Shown here piece after piece: positions 16,850 to 24,730 of a stretch of 64,000 nucleotides of DNA (its first letter is position 1; each line of letters begins with the position of its first letter). The notes beneath the pieces are model-generated. The model worked only from the letters and a program-made list of their open reading frames with translations, ran no database searches and had not been told where the DNA came from. A program made the position numbers and the translations under genes. Source of the stretch: Nitratireductor sp. B36 (GTDB lineage Bacteria; Pseudomonadota; Alphaproteobacteria; Rhizobiales; Rhizobiaceae); assembly GCF_020833685.1 (NCBI RefSeq), contig NZ_JACKZY010000002.1:248001-312000 (forward strand), in the 5' to 3' direction.

Positions 16850-18103
16850 ATGTCCCCGCATTTCGACGCGCTGGAAATCCGTGACCCAGCCGAGCGCGAA
16901 CGTGACCTGTTTTCAAGGTTGCCGGATTTTCTGAGCGGTGCCGTGGCCAAGGCCGATGGGCTTGCGAACTGGCTTTCGGGGCACGATCTCTCCGGCATTG
17001 TAGATCGCGCAGCCCTTGCGCGCCTGCCGGTCCTGCGCAAAACGGAGCTTCTGGATCGTCAAAGGACCACTCCGCCTTTCGGCGGGTTTGTCGATCCTGA
17101 CGCGCTGGAGGGCGCGCGGGTTTTCATGTCCCCGGGGCCGATCTGGGAGATACAAGGGGCAGGTGCTGACCCCTGGCAGGCCGCGCGTGCCTTTTTCGCC
17201 GCCGGCGTGCGGCCGGGAGCGCGGGTTCACAATGCGTTCGCCTATCATATGACACCGGGCGGGTTCGTGCTCGACACGGGCGCGCGTGCGCTTGGATGCA
17301 GTGTATTCCCAGCGGGGACAGGCAATACGGACATGCAGGTGGAGGCAGCGGAGATCTTTCGTCCGGATGTCTATGCCGGAACGCCGGATTTTCTGCAGAT
17401 GATGCTCGAACGGGCGGATCGCGACGGCAGGGACCTTTCGTCGATCCGGATTGGTCTGGTTTCCGGGGGAGCACTGTTTCCTGCCATGCGCGAAGCGTAT
17501 CGCGCGCGGGGAATTCACGTTCTGCAGTGCTATGCGACGGCTGAGTTTGGGGTGATCGCCTATGAAACCTCCGGGGCTGACGGGGCACCGCTGCCGGGCA
17601 TGGTCGTGAATGAAAACCTGATCGTGGAAATCGTGCGTCCTGGAACCGATGATCCGGTTCCGGAGGGTGAGATCGGCGAGGTGGTTGTCACCTCACTTAA
17701 CCCGTCCTATCCGCTGGTGCGTCTCGGCACTGGTGATCTTTCTGCGGTTTTACCCGGCACAAGTCCGTGCGGTCGGACCAATATGAGGATCAAAGGCTGG
17801 ATGGGGCGCGCTGACCAACGCACGAAGGTCAAGGGCATGTTCGTCGATCCCAAGCAGATCGCCGAACTCACCCGCAGGCATGCTGAGATTGAGAGGGCCC
17901 GGCTCGTTGTGACACGGGATGGCGCGAGCGATGCCATGACCTTGCATGTGGAGGTGCTCGCCGGCGCCACGCCCAACGCCGACGCCATCGAAACGACGCT
18001 GCGCGATGTGACCAAGATCGGTGGGCGCGTGGTTCTGGCTGAACCCGGTAGCCTGCCACGCGATGGCAAGGTGATCGCAGACGAGCGGGAATACTCAGAC
18101 TAA
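16850..18103 (+). CDS. PaaK-like AMP-binding (phenylacetate-CoA ligase family) protein
   Basis: 417 residues with the overall layout of PaaK-type adenylate-forming enzymes: NAFAYHMTPGGFVLDTGARA, CYATAEFGVIAYE (A5-like), LVRLGTGDLSAV (A7-like Asp) and a C-terminal KVKGMFVDPKQIAEL segment. The canonical P-loop (SSGTTGKPT) is replaced by MSPGPIWEIQGAG, so ATP binding may differ; related alphaproteobacterial proteins show a similar replacement. The substrate acid is unknown. It lies upstream of the DctPQM genes on the same strand, 190 bp away. Confidence 0.8.
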   Translation: MSPHFDALEIRDPAERERDLFSRLPDFLSGAVAKADGLANWLSGHDLSGIVDRAALARLPVLRKTELLDRQRTTPPFGGFVDPDALEGARVFMSPGPIWEIQGAGADPWQAARAFFAAGVRPGARVHNAFAYHMTPGGFVLDTGARALGCSVFPAGTGNTDMQVEAAEIFRPDVYAGTPDFLQMMLERADRDGRDLSSIRIGLVSGGALFPAMREAYRARGIHVLQCYATAEFGVIAYETSGADGAPLPGMVVNENLIVEIVRPGTDDPVPEGEIGEVVVTSLNPSYPLVRLGTGDLSAVLPGTSPCGRTNMRIKGWMGRADQRTKVKGMFVDPKQIAELTRRHAEIERARLVVTRDGASDAMTLHVEVLAGATPNADAIETTLRDVTKIGGRVVLAEPGSLPRDGKVIADEREYSD

Positions 18104-18158
18104 AGCATAAGGGAGAAAAGGGGCTGGCAGTTCCCGTCTCGCTTGATTTCGCTCTGCC

Positions 18159-18174
18159 TGTATCACAGGATACA
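18159..18174. promoter_or_regulatory. TGTATC-N4-GATACA inverted repeat, operator-like
   Basis: A perfect six-base inverted repeat with a four-base spacer, 120 bp upstream of dctP. This form suits a GntR/FadR-type dimer. No regulator gene is adjacent. Confidence 0.45.
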
Positions 18175-18293
18175 TTTGCAATGGCGCGTGGGCGCGGAGG
18201 ATCGCCCATGCCTTGCCAGAAAAGAAACAGGCGGTGACAGGCCGCGATTTTTCGGCCGCAGCATACTGCGGACCGCGGAGTGGAGGAGACCCC

Positions 18294-19289
18294 ATGCGAC
18301 TTCTGATCGGTGCCGTCTCGGCGCTTTCCCTGACCATGTTTGCAGGGCAGGCCCAAGCCCAGTGCGACGATGGCGAAATGGTTATCAAGTTCAGCCACGT
18401 GGTTGCCGAAAAAGGCCATCCCAAGGGAGATGCGGCAACGCTTCTGGCAGACCGGGTGAACGAGGAAATGAACGGAACCGCCTGTATGGAGGTGTTTCCG
18501 AATTCGACCCTTTATGATGACGACAAGGTGATGGAGGCCCTGCTTCTTGGCGATGTTCAGCTGGCTGCTCCTTCGCTTGCGAAGTTTGAGGCCTACACCC
18601 TCAAATATCGCCTGTTCGATCTTCCTTTCCTGTTTCCCACACTGGATGCGGTGAACAAGTTCACCACGTCAGATGACGGACAGGGCCTGCTGACTGTGAT
18701 GGAAGACGAAGGCTATACGGGCCTTGGTTTCTGGTCTTCGGGTCTGAAACAGTTTTCTGCCGGCAAGCCGCTTCTGGAGCCGAAGGATGCGGCGGGGCTC
18801 AAGTTCCGCGTTCAGACGTCCGACGTTGCCGTTGCCATGATCGAGGCAATGGGCGCGTCAGCGCAGAAACTTGCTTTCAAGGAAGTGTATGGCGCGCTCC
18901 AGACCGGTGTCGTGGACGGCCAGGAAAACAGCTGGTGCAACATCTATACGCAGAAATTCTTTGAGGTGCAGGACGGCATCACGGAGACCAATCATCAGCT
19001 TCTCGCCTATCTTCTCGTGACGTCTACGGAGTGGCTGGACGGGCTTGATCCGGCGGTGCGCGACCAGTTCGTTACCATTGTTCAGGAAGTGACCGAGACC
19101 GCCAACGCCAATGTGGCCGATCAGGAAGGAACTTGCCGCCAGAACATTCTGGATGCCGGGGGCACGATCCGTGAACTGAGCCCTGAGCAGCGCGCGACAT
19201 GGGTCGAAACCATGAAGCCCGTCTGGGCAAAATTCGAAGGCGATATAGGCAAAGAACTGATTGATTCAGCTGCCGCAAGCGGCTCCTGA
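18294..19289 (+). CDS. dctP: TRAP transporter solute-binding protein DctP
   Basis: 331 residues. Periplasmic binding protein of a tripartite ATP-independent transporter. The signal peptide MRLLIGAVSALSLTMFAG ends at AQA. The conserved carboxylate-binding Arg lies in LKFRVQTSDVAVAMIEAMGA, followed by GALQTGVVDGQENSWCNIYT. This fits C4-dicarboxylate or other organic acid substrates, but the substrate is not determinable. ATG 18294 follows GGAGGAG; the first gene of dctP-dctQ-dctM. Confidence 0.93.
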   Translation: MRLLIGAVSALSLTMFAGQAQAQCDDGEMVIKFSHVVAEKGHPKGDAATLLADRVNEEMNGTACMEVFPNSTLYDDDKVMEALLLGDVQLAAPSLAKFEAYTLKYRLFDLPFLFPTLDAVNKFTTSDDGQGLLTVMEDEGYTGLGFWSSGLKQFSAGKPLLEPKDAAGLKFRVQTSDVAVAMIEAMGASAQKLAFKEVYGALQTGVVDGQENSWCNIYTQKFFEVQDGITETNHQLLAYLLVTSTEWLDGLDPAVRDQFVTIVQEVTETANANVADQEGTCRQNILDAGGTIRELSPEQRATWVETMKPVWAKFEGDIGKELIDSAAASGS

Positions 19290-19306
19290 GGTTTCAGTCT
19301 TTCCCG

Positions 19307-19362
19307 ACGCGACGTCTCCCCTCGTCGCGTTATGCAGGGCCGTCCGCCGTGTGCGGGCGGTC
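19307..19362 (+). promoter_or_regulatory. Two tandem hairpins between dctP and dctQ
   Basis: Hairpin one pairs ACGCGACG (19307-19314) with CGTCGCGT (19323-19330). Hairpin two pairs GGCCGTCCGC (19338-19347) with GCGGGCGGTC (19353-19362), including two G-U pairs. No T-run follows, so they are more likely mRNA-stabilising or attenuating elements that raise DctP over DctQM. Confidence 0.55.
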
Positions 19363-19392
19363 TTGTGGCAGGCGATCTTCGGGAGGGAAATC

Positions 19393-20088
19393 ATGGTTCT
19401 GTTATGGCCAGCGCTCGGGCTTGTCGCAATCGTGGCCGTCATGTTCCTCCTGGAACGGCGTTTTCCCGATGCGGTCGGGCGGTTTGAGGAGAATGTGCTT
19501 GCCATACTTCTGGCGGCGATCACATTTGTCTCTTTCACCCAGGTTATTGCCAGATATGGCTTCAACAGCGGCTGGGGCGGTGCGCTCGAGTTCACACGTA
19601 TCCTGTTTGCGTGGATGATCCTGTTCGGGATGAGTTACGGCGTGAAGAACGGCATCCATCTGGGGGTCGATGCTTTCATTCGGCTGCTTCCTTCCCGGTT
19701 TTTCAAGGCGGTGGCGATTTTCGGCGCTGTCTGTGTTTTCCTTTACGCCTTCATTCTTCTCTACGCGGGTTGGATGACGCTCGTGGGGGCCGATGTGTCC
19801 ACCAATTGGCGCCAGACCGGCGCTATCGGATACTGGAAATTCATGTTTGACCGGGGCACCGGGCTCGACGATCTCCGCTACCCGCTCTGGATGCAGGAGG
19901 CGTTCGGACTGCAGGATCGCGTTCAGCGTTGGGTGGCCTATCTCATGTTGCCCGTGGGGCTCGCCCTCCTCGCATTTCGCGCTCTTGAGGGCGTGGTGGG
20001 TATCGCCAAGGGCGAGCGCGACCTGATCATTGCCGGCCACGAAGCAGAAGATCTCGTCGCCGAAAACAAAGATGCCCTGAAGGAGTAG
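19393..20088 (+). CDS. dctQ: TRAP transporter small membrane subunit DctQ
   Basis: 231 residues with four membrane segments (about 1-22, 35-55, 75-95, 115-140) and a further hydrophobic stretch near 195-215. The DctQ pattern FTQVIARYGFNSGW...EFTRILFAWMILFGMSYGVKNGIHLGVD is clear. A loop of about 50 residues rich in Trp lies before the last segment, making it longer than typical DctQ (~160-180). ATG 19393 follows GGGAGG; the longer in-frame start at 19261 overlaps dctP and is rejected. dctM starts 5 bases downstream. Confidence 0.9.
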   Translation: MVLLWPALGLVAIVAVMFLLERRFPDAVGRFEENVLAILLAAITFVSFTQVIARYGFNSGWGGALEFTRILFAWMILFGMSYGVKNGIHLGVDAFIRLLPSRFFKAVAIFGAVCVFLYAFILLYAGWMTLVGADVSTNWRQTGAIGYWKFMFDRGTGLDDLRYPLWMQEAFGLQDRVQRWVAYLMLPVGLALLAFRALEGVVGIAKGERDLIIAGHEAEDLVAENKDALKE

Positions 20089-20093
20089 CGGCG

Positions 20094-21710
20094 ATGGAAC
20101 CGGCCATTCTTTTCGTCCTCGTTTTGCTCCTCCTGTTCCTCGGGGTGCCGGTTGCGGTGGCCCTGGGGCTCTCGTCGCTTATCATCATCGCGTTCTTTTC
20201 CAGCGATTCCATCTCCTCGGTGGCGCTTCAGCTTTTCACGGCTTCGCAGAACTACACGCTTCTGGCGATTCCGTTCTTCATTCTGGCGTCCGCCTTCATG
20301 TCGACGGGTGGCGTTGCGCGACGCATCATCCGATTCGCCATCGCTTCCGTCGGCCATTTTCGCGGTGGTCTGGCAATGGCGTCTGTGCTGGCATGCATGA
20401 TGTTTGCCGCCCTTTCCGGTTCGTCGCCGGCAACGGTGGTTGCGATTGGTACAATAGCCATCGCCGGTATGCGGCAGGTTGGATACTCCAAGGAGTTTGC
20501 GGCCGGCATCATCGCCAATGCGGGCACCCTTGGCATTCTGATACCGCCGTCCATCGTGATGGTCGTTTATTCGGCGGCCACGGATGTGTCTGTGGGGCGG
20601 ATGTTTCTGGCCGGTGTAGTGCCCGGGCTCGTTGCAGGTCTGATGCTGATGGTTGCCATCTATGTGATGGCACGGGTCCGCAACCTCCCGGCCGAGGAAT
20701 GGAAAGGCTTTCACGAGATCGTCGAGGGCGGCAAGGAGGCGGGCTGGGGCCTTTTTTTGATCATCATCATTCTCGGCGGCATTTATGGCGGAGTTTTCAC
20801 GCCGACCGAAGCGGCTGCCGTTGCCGCAGTGTATTCCTTCGCGGTGGCCTTGTTCGTTTATCGCGACATGGGACCCATGAAGAACGAGCGGTGGGTCAAG
20901 GAGGAAGATGGCCCGCGCGCAAGGGTGGGATTTTCGGCCACGGTCTATGCGCTCGCATTCTTCTTTGTCTGGATGATTTTGAGCTTTTTCCTGACAGCGG
21001 ACTGGGACGGGGTGACGCTGCAGGGGCGTACGGTGACCGGGGTCGTCCTCTCTCTGGTGGCCATGGTGGCTTATGCAGTGTGGCGCAGCGGGGATGGGCC
21101 CGCGGCACTGCCGCGATTGCTTTCGGCGAGCCTGCCGATCTGGCGGCGCAATCTGAGCCTGATGGGACGGAATTTCCTGCGCGCCTTCTTCAACGAAGAG
21201 ACACGGAAAGTGACGGTCGATGCTGCGCGCACCACGGTCATGCTGATGTTCATCATCGTCAACGCGCTACTGTTCGCCCATGTGCTTACGGCCGAACGGA
21301 TCCCCCAGGCCATCACAGGTCTCATGGTCGATGCCGGTTTCACCTGGTTTACCTTCCTGATCGCCGTGAATCTGCTTCTGCTTCTGGGAGGGCAGTTCAT
21401 GGAGCCATCAGGCCTTCTTCTTATCGTTGCGCCAGTTGTGTTCCCCATCGCTATGGAACTGGGTGTGGATCCGGTTCACCTCGGCATCATCATGGTGGTG
21501 AACATGGAAATCGGCATGATCACGCCGCCAATCGGGCTCAATCTGTTCGTGACAAGCGGCATAACCGGCATGAGCCTGATCCAGGTGGTGCGTGCGGCGG
21601 CACCATTCGTGGCGGTTCTGTTTATCTTCCTGATACTGGTTACCTATATGCCGGTTATGTCAACATGGCTGCCATACAGCCTTATGGGGCCTGAGATCGT
21701 GACAAGGTAA
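20094..21710 (+). CDS. dctM: TRAP transporter large permease DctM
   Basis: 538 residues; usual DctM proteins have about 430. The N-terminal half has LLAIPFFILASAFMSTGG and AALSGSSPATVVAIG; the C-terminal half has LGIIMVVNMEIGMITPPIGLNLF. The extra ~110 residues lie in the middle (about 265-385) and include additional hydrophobic segments (VYALAFFFVWMILSFFL, VVLSLVAMVAYAVW). The subunit forms the Na+-driven transport channel with DctQ. The 5-base gap to dctQ suggests coupling. Confidence 0.92.
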   Translation: MEPAILFVLVLLLLFLGVPVAVALGLSSLIIIAFFSSDSISSVALQLFTASQNYTLLAIPFFILASAFMSTGGVARRIIRFAIASVGHFRGGLAMASVLACMMFAALSGSSPATVVAIGTIAIAGMRQVGYSKEFAAGIIANAGTLGILIPPSIVMVVYSAATDVSVGRMFLAGVVPGLVAGLMLMVAIYVMARVRNLPAEEWKGFHEIVEGGKEAGWGLFLIIIILGGIYGGVFTPTEAAAVAAVYSFAVALFVYRDMGPMKNERWVKEEDGPRARVGFSATVYALAFFFVWMILSFFLTADWDGVTLQGRTVTGVVLSLVAMVAYAVWRSGDGPAALPRLLSASLPIWRRNLSLMGRNFLRAFFNEETRKVTVDAARTTVMLMFIIVNALLFAHVLTAERIPQAITGLMVDAGFTWFTFLIAVNLLLLLGGQFMEPSGLLLIVAPVVFPIAMELGVDPVHLGIIMVVNMEIGMITPPIGLNLFVTSGITGMSLIQVVRAAAPFVAVLFIFLILVTYMPVMSTWLPYSLMGPEIVTR

Positions 21711-21730
21711 CTGCGATTTGAGGAATTTCG

Positions 21731-21746
21731 TTAAGTAAACGTTAAC
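21731..21746 (+). promoter_or_regulatory. CtrA box TTAA-N7-TTAAC
   Basis: TTAA (21731-21734), seven bases, TTAAC (21742-21746): a full match to the alphaproteobacterial CtrA consensus in intergenic DNA. A GANTC site (GATTC, 21761-21765), the CcrM methylation target, lies 15 bases further on. Placed right before the candidate small RNA. Confidence 0.65.
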
Positions 21747-21767
21747 GATTGGGCAGTTAGGATTCTG

Positions 21768-21845
21768 ACTGTCGGATCGGCTTTCCTCCTCCCAAGCACG
21801 GTTCGAAACGGGGCGGCCGACCAGTGGCCGCCTCGTCCGTTTTCA
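21768..21845 (+). ncRNA. Candidate small RNA with CCUCCUCCC hairpin loop
   Basis: Hairpin one pairs TCGGATCG (21772-21779) and GCTT (21780-21783) with AAGC (21794-21797) and CGGTTCGA (21799-21806). Its loop TCCTCCTCCC (21784-21793) is complementary to Shine-Dalgarno sequences. Hairpin two pairs CGGGGCGGCC (21809-21818) with GGCCGCCTCG (21826-21835) and is followed by TTTT at 21840, a terminator form. A CtrA box lies just upstream. Loops with CCUCCUCCC are known in alphaproteobacterial sRNA families. The 5' end is a guess, and it could instead be the leader of the downstream acetyltransferase gene. Confidence 0.55.
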
Positions 21846-21964
21846 TTGCTCCACTCTGTCCATGCTCGAGTGCTGTCTGGCGCAGGTCTGCATGTCCTGC
21901 TGGGCCTTTCGTGCGGCGCGCCACCATGCTTTGCAGAACAATGACAAGGCTGGAGAACATCCGT

Positions 21965-22639
21965 ATGCAGACCGATCTCATCAAATGGAGCACCAGACCG
22001 CGCCCGGAACGCGAGGTGCTTGAGGGACGTAACGTCAGGCTCGAGCCCCTTGATCCGGTGCTCCATGGCAATGGTCTTTATGCCGTTTCCACGGTTGCCG
22101 ATGCGGATGAGCGATTTCGCTGGCTGGCAGAATATCCGCCGGAAAGCGAGGAGGCGTTCAGACCCTGGCTTGAAAAGGCGGCCAAGAGCGCCGATCCGTT
22201 TTTCTACGCAGTGATCGACAGGGCGACAGGACATGTCGGCGGCCGGCAGGCACTGATGCGTATCGACCAGGCCAATGGTGTTATAGAGGCTGGAAACATT
22301 TATTGGGGACCGGGGATATCGCGCAGTGTGCGGGCGACCGAGGCGCTCTATCTTTTTGCCAGCTACGTCTTTGATGATCTGGGGTACAGGCGCTTCGAAT
22401 GGAAGTGCAACAATGCCAATCTGCCCTCGCGTCGCGCCGCAGAGCGGTTCGGTTTCAAGTTTGAAGGCGTCTTCCGTCAGCATATGATCGTAAAGGGTGA
22501 GAACCGCGACACGGCCTGGTACTCGATAATCGACAGCGAATGGCCGGCGCTAAAAAGTGCATTTGACGCATGGCTTGATCCAGCCAACTTCGATAAGGAA
22601 GGCCGTCAGAAGAAAAGGCTGGAAGCTTTCAGGGACTGA
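21965..22639 (+). CDS. RimJ/RimL-type GNAT acetyltransferase
   Basis: 224 residues of the ribosomal-protein-acetyltransferase-like GNAT subgroup. VLEGRNVRLEPLDP is the first strand motif; ANGVIEAGNIYWGPG and the CoA-binding part RSVRATEALYLFASYVFDDLG follow; KCNNANLPSRRAAERFGFKFEG is the classic C-terminal RimJ signature. ATG 21965 has GGAG about 12 bases upstream. Substrate unknown. The next small gene follows 34 bases later. Confidence 0.88.
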   Translation: MQTDLIKWSTRPRPEREVLEGRNVRLEPLDPVLHGNGLYAVSTVADADERFRWLAEYPPESEEAFRPWLEKAAKSADPFFYAVIDRATGHVGGRQALMRIDQANGVIEAGNIYWGPGISRSVRATEALYLFASYVFDDLGYRRFEWKCNNANLPSRRAAERFGFKFEGVFRQHMIVKGENRDTAWYSIIDSEWPALKSAFDAWLDPANFDKEGRQKKRLEAFRD

Positions 22640-22673
22640 CCCTGGAGCTCGGCGAGCAGACAGGCAGGGTCCT

Positions 22674-22874
22674 TTGTCGGAAAATCGCAAGGCGGCGATC
22701 GCAGCCGCGCTCATCCTCATCGGTTTTGGTGTCGTGGCCTATCTGATGCCGCGCATCATGCTCGCCATCGGTGCCTATTCGCCCTGGATTGCAGGCGTCG
22801 TCGCTGTTCTTTTCGTGCTGGCATTCTTCATGGTCTTCTGGTTGCGCGCCCGCGCTCAGCGGAAACGCAACTGA
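22674..22874 (+). CDS. Small two-helix membrane protein, TTG start
   Basis: 66 residues. MSENRKAAIAAALILIGFG begins helix one (about 7-30) and SPWIAGVVAVLFVLAFFMVFW forms helix two (about 38-58), with a basic tail RARAQRKRN. No ATG fits; TTG 22674 is preceded by GGCAGGG at suitable spacing and begins right at the conserved-looking part. It lies just after the acetyltransferase gene on the same strand and converges with the NicO gene. Function unknown. Confidence 0.6.
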   Translation: MSENRKAAIAAALILIGFGVVAYLMPRIMLAIGAYSPWIAGVVAVLFVLAFFMVFWLRARAQRKRN

Positions 22875-22887
22875 TCCGGCTAGTCAC

Positions 22888-23991
22888 TCAGGCGGCAAGG
22901 CTTGCTGCCAGGAGGGTCAGGCCCAGAAGCATCACAAGGGCGGCGCCCCCGATCTCAATCGCAGTATGAATATGGTTGCCCGCGCGGTTGCCGCCCGACA
23001 AGGCCACTGCCCAGTTCTTCGCCGTAACGGCGAGGGTCGCCAGAACGGAGACTGTGATCGCGGTTCCGATGGACATGGCCAGCACTGACAGAATCCCACC
23101 AAGCCAAAGGCTGTTCAGAAATGCAAAGGTGAGCACGATCAGTGCACCGGAGCAGGGGCGTATGCCCACGGCGGCGATGGCAGAGCCTGCGGTTTTCCAG
23201 TCAAAACGTTCTCCCGTCAGCAGGGCGGGGTCCGGGGCGTGAGAATGGCCGCAGCTGGGGCATACCTCACCGGGAGCGTGGCCATGCAGATGGTCGTGCC
23301 CGTGATGATGCTCATGTCCACAAGCGTGCTCATGCACCTGGTGGTGATGGTCGTGGCAATCGTCTCCGGGCCGGTGCTCATGTGAATGATCGTTCTTGTG
23401 TTCATGGACATGGGCCGCCGAAAGGCTGTGCATGGGTTGCGGGGCGGGGACACGGGTGGGGATGAGGCCTGTGAGCTTGCGCCAGAGGAGCCAGGCACCG
23501 AAAGCCGCGATCAGCCCGAAGCTTACAGTTTCAAGAAACCATGCCGCATCGGTCATGGAGATCGACGTCCCACGCAACGCGAGAAAGACGACACCCATCA
23601 GAATGATGGCGGTTGCGCCTTGAAGCAGTGCTGAGGCGAAAGAGAGAATGACGCCGCGGCGCAATGCCACCTCATTGGCGAGCATGTAGGAGGAAATGAC
23701 GGCTTTGCCGTGTCCAGGTCCGGCTGCGTGGAAAACGCCATAAGCGAATGAAAGGCCGATAAGCACCCAGAGCTTGCTGCCATCTTCACGCATCGCCTTC
23801 AAGGCGCCGGTCAGAGTGCGATAAAATGCCTGCTGCTGTGCGTTGATCCATTGCAGGGTGCCAGCAAACGGGCCGGTCGGGCTGATCGCCGGTTCGGCCG
23901 CTCCAATGCCGAGCGAGCTTTGGGCCAAGGCCGCGCTGCAGATCAGAAGAAGGATTGCAGAGGCGGCAGCGACGTGGCGGAATCGGAGCAT
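22888..23991 (-). CDS. NicO-family nickel/cobalt transporter with His-rich loop
   Basis: 367 residues. Inner-membrane NicO/RcnA-type protein with an N-terminal signal or anchor, then membrane segments bearing FHAAGPGHGKAVISSYMLA (first signature) and GIRPCSGALIVLTFAFLN (second signature). Between them, at about 190-255, is a loop extremely rich in His, Asp and Cys, likely binding metal. Members export or import Ni2+/Co2+; direction cannot be told. It follows the DUF1007 gene by three bases, a common pairing in alphaproteobacteria. Confidence 0.9.
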   Translation of the reverse strand: MLRFRHVAAASAILLLICSAALAQSSLGIGAAEPAISPTGPFAGTLQWINAQQQAFYRTLTGALKAMREDGSKLWVLIGLSFAYGVFHAAGPGHGKAVISSYMLANEVALRRGVILSFASALLQGATAIILMGVVFLALRGTSISMTDAAWFLETVSFGLIAAFGAWLLWRKLTGLIPTRVPAPQPMHSLSAAHVHEHKNDHSHEHRPGDDCHDHHHQVHEHACGHEHHHGHDHLHGHAPGEVCPSCGHSHAPDPALLTGERFDWKTAGSAIAAVGIRPCSGALIVLTFAFLNSLWLGGILSVLAMSIGTAITVSVLATLAVTAKNWAVALSGGNRAGNHIHTAIEIGGAALVMLLGLTLLAASLAA

Positions 23992-23994
23992 GGT

Positions 23995-24660
23995 TCAGCT
24001 ATCCTTGCTGCAGATTAGCTCCAGGCGGGTAGCAAAGATCTGACTCATGTCATTGCCGGTTGGATCGTTGAAAAAAGCTTCTGTCAGCGTCTGCTGATTC
24101 TGGGCGATCGCTTCATCAGGATCCGGGCGAATGACGCTGCGGGTGCAACCAGCCGGAAGATTGTTGACGGTCATGTAGCTGTCTTCAACGAAATCGATGG
24201 CTGTGTAGAAGGTGGGGTCGTAGACACCGAAATGAATTTCACCGCTAAGGGGAAGGGGCGCTTCGGGTGCGGATTCAAACAGGATAATGAGCTGATTGTC
24301 GACGAAGTCGGCGACAAGCCGGTCGGGGGCTTGCATGGGGACATCCTTGCCGTCCCGCGTGACCAACTGGAAATAATTGAAATCGGCAAGCGACCCGTGA
24401 ACGACGCTTGCAACCTCTTCGAGTTCCGCCTGATCGAGCGCGAGGTCCTGGTTCTTGTCGAACTCGACCAGAACCGTGCTGGAGAAAAGGTCGTCGAACC
24501 GCCAGACGTGATGCAGGGACGATACGTTTCCAGCGTCATCGACATTCACGTCGAGCCGAGCTTCGGCAAACACGTGTGGATGAGCAAGGGCGGGAACGGC
24601 GAAGAGAAGGGCAAGAAGGGTGGTGCCGGTTCCAAACGTGAAATTCCTGCGAATCGGCAT
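23995..24660 (-). CDS. DUF1007 periplasmic protein, partner of NicO transporter
   Basis: 221 residues. Signal peptide ending VPALA, then HPHVFAEARLDVNVDD, the His-containing N-terminus typical of DUF1007 and a possible metal ligand pair once the signal peptide is removed. EFDKNQDLALDQAELEEV has an EF-hand-like look. ATG 24660 is chosen over an in-frame TTG two codons earlier. Cotranscribed with the NicO gene, so it probably presents or senses metal in the periplasm; this is inference from the pairing. Confidence 0.85.
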   Translation of the reverse strand: MPIRRNFTFGTGTTLLALLFAVPALAHPHVFAEARLDVNVDDAGNVSSLHHVWRFDDLFSSTVLVEFDKNQDLALDQAELEEVASVVHGSLADFNYFQLVTRDGKDVPMQAPDRLVADFVDNQLIILFESAPEAPLPLSGEIHFGVYDPTFYTAIDFVEDSYMTVNNLPAGCTRSVIRPDPDEAIAQNQQTLTEAFFNDPTGNDMSQIFATRLELICSKDS

Positions 24661-24730
24661 ACCCAACAGTCCTGCTCCCAGATCGTCTTTGCTGTTATGT
24701 ACACGAAACGGGCGGAAATTGGACGCGCTG

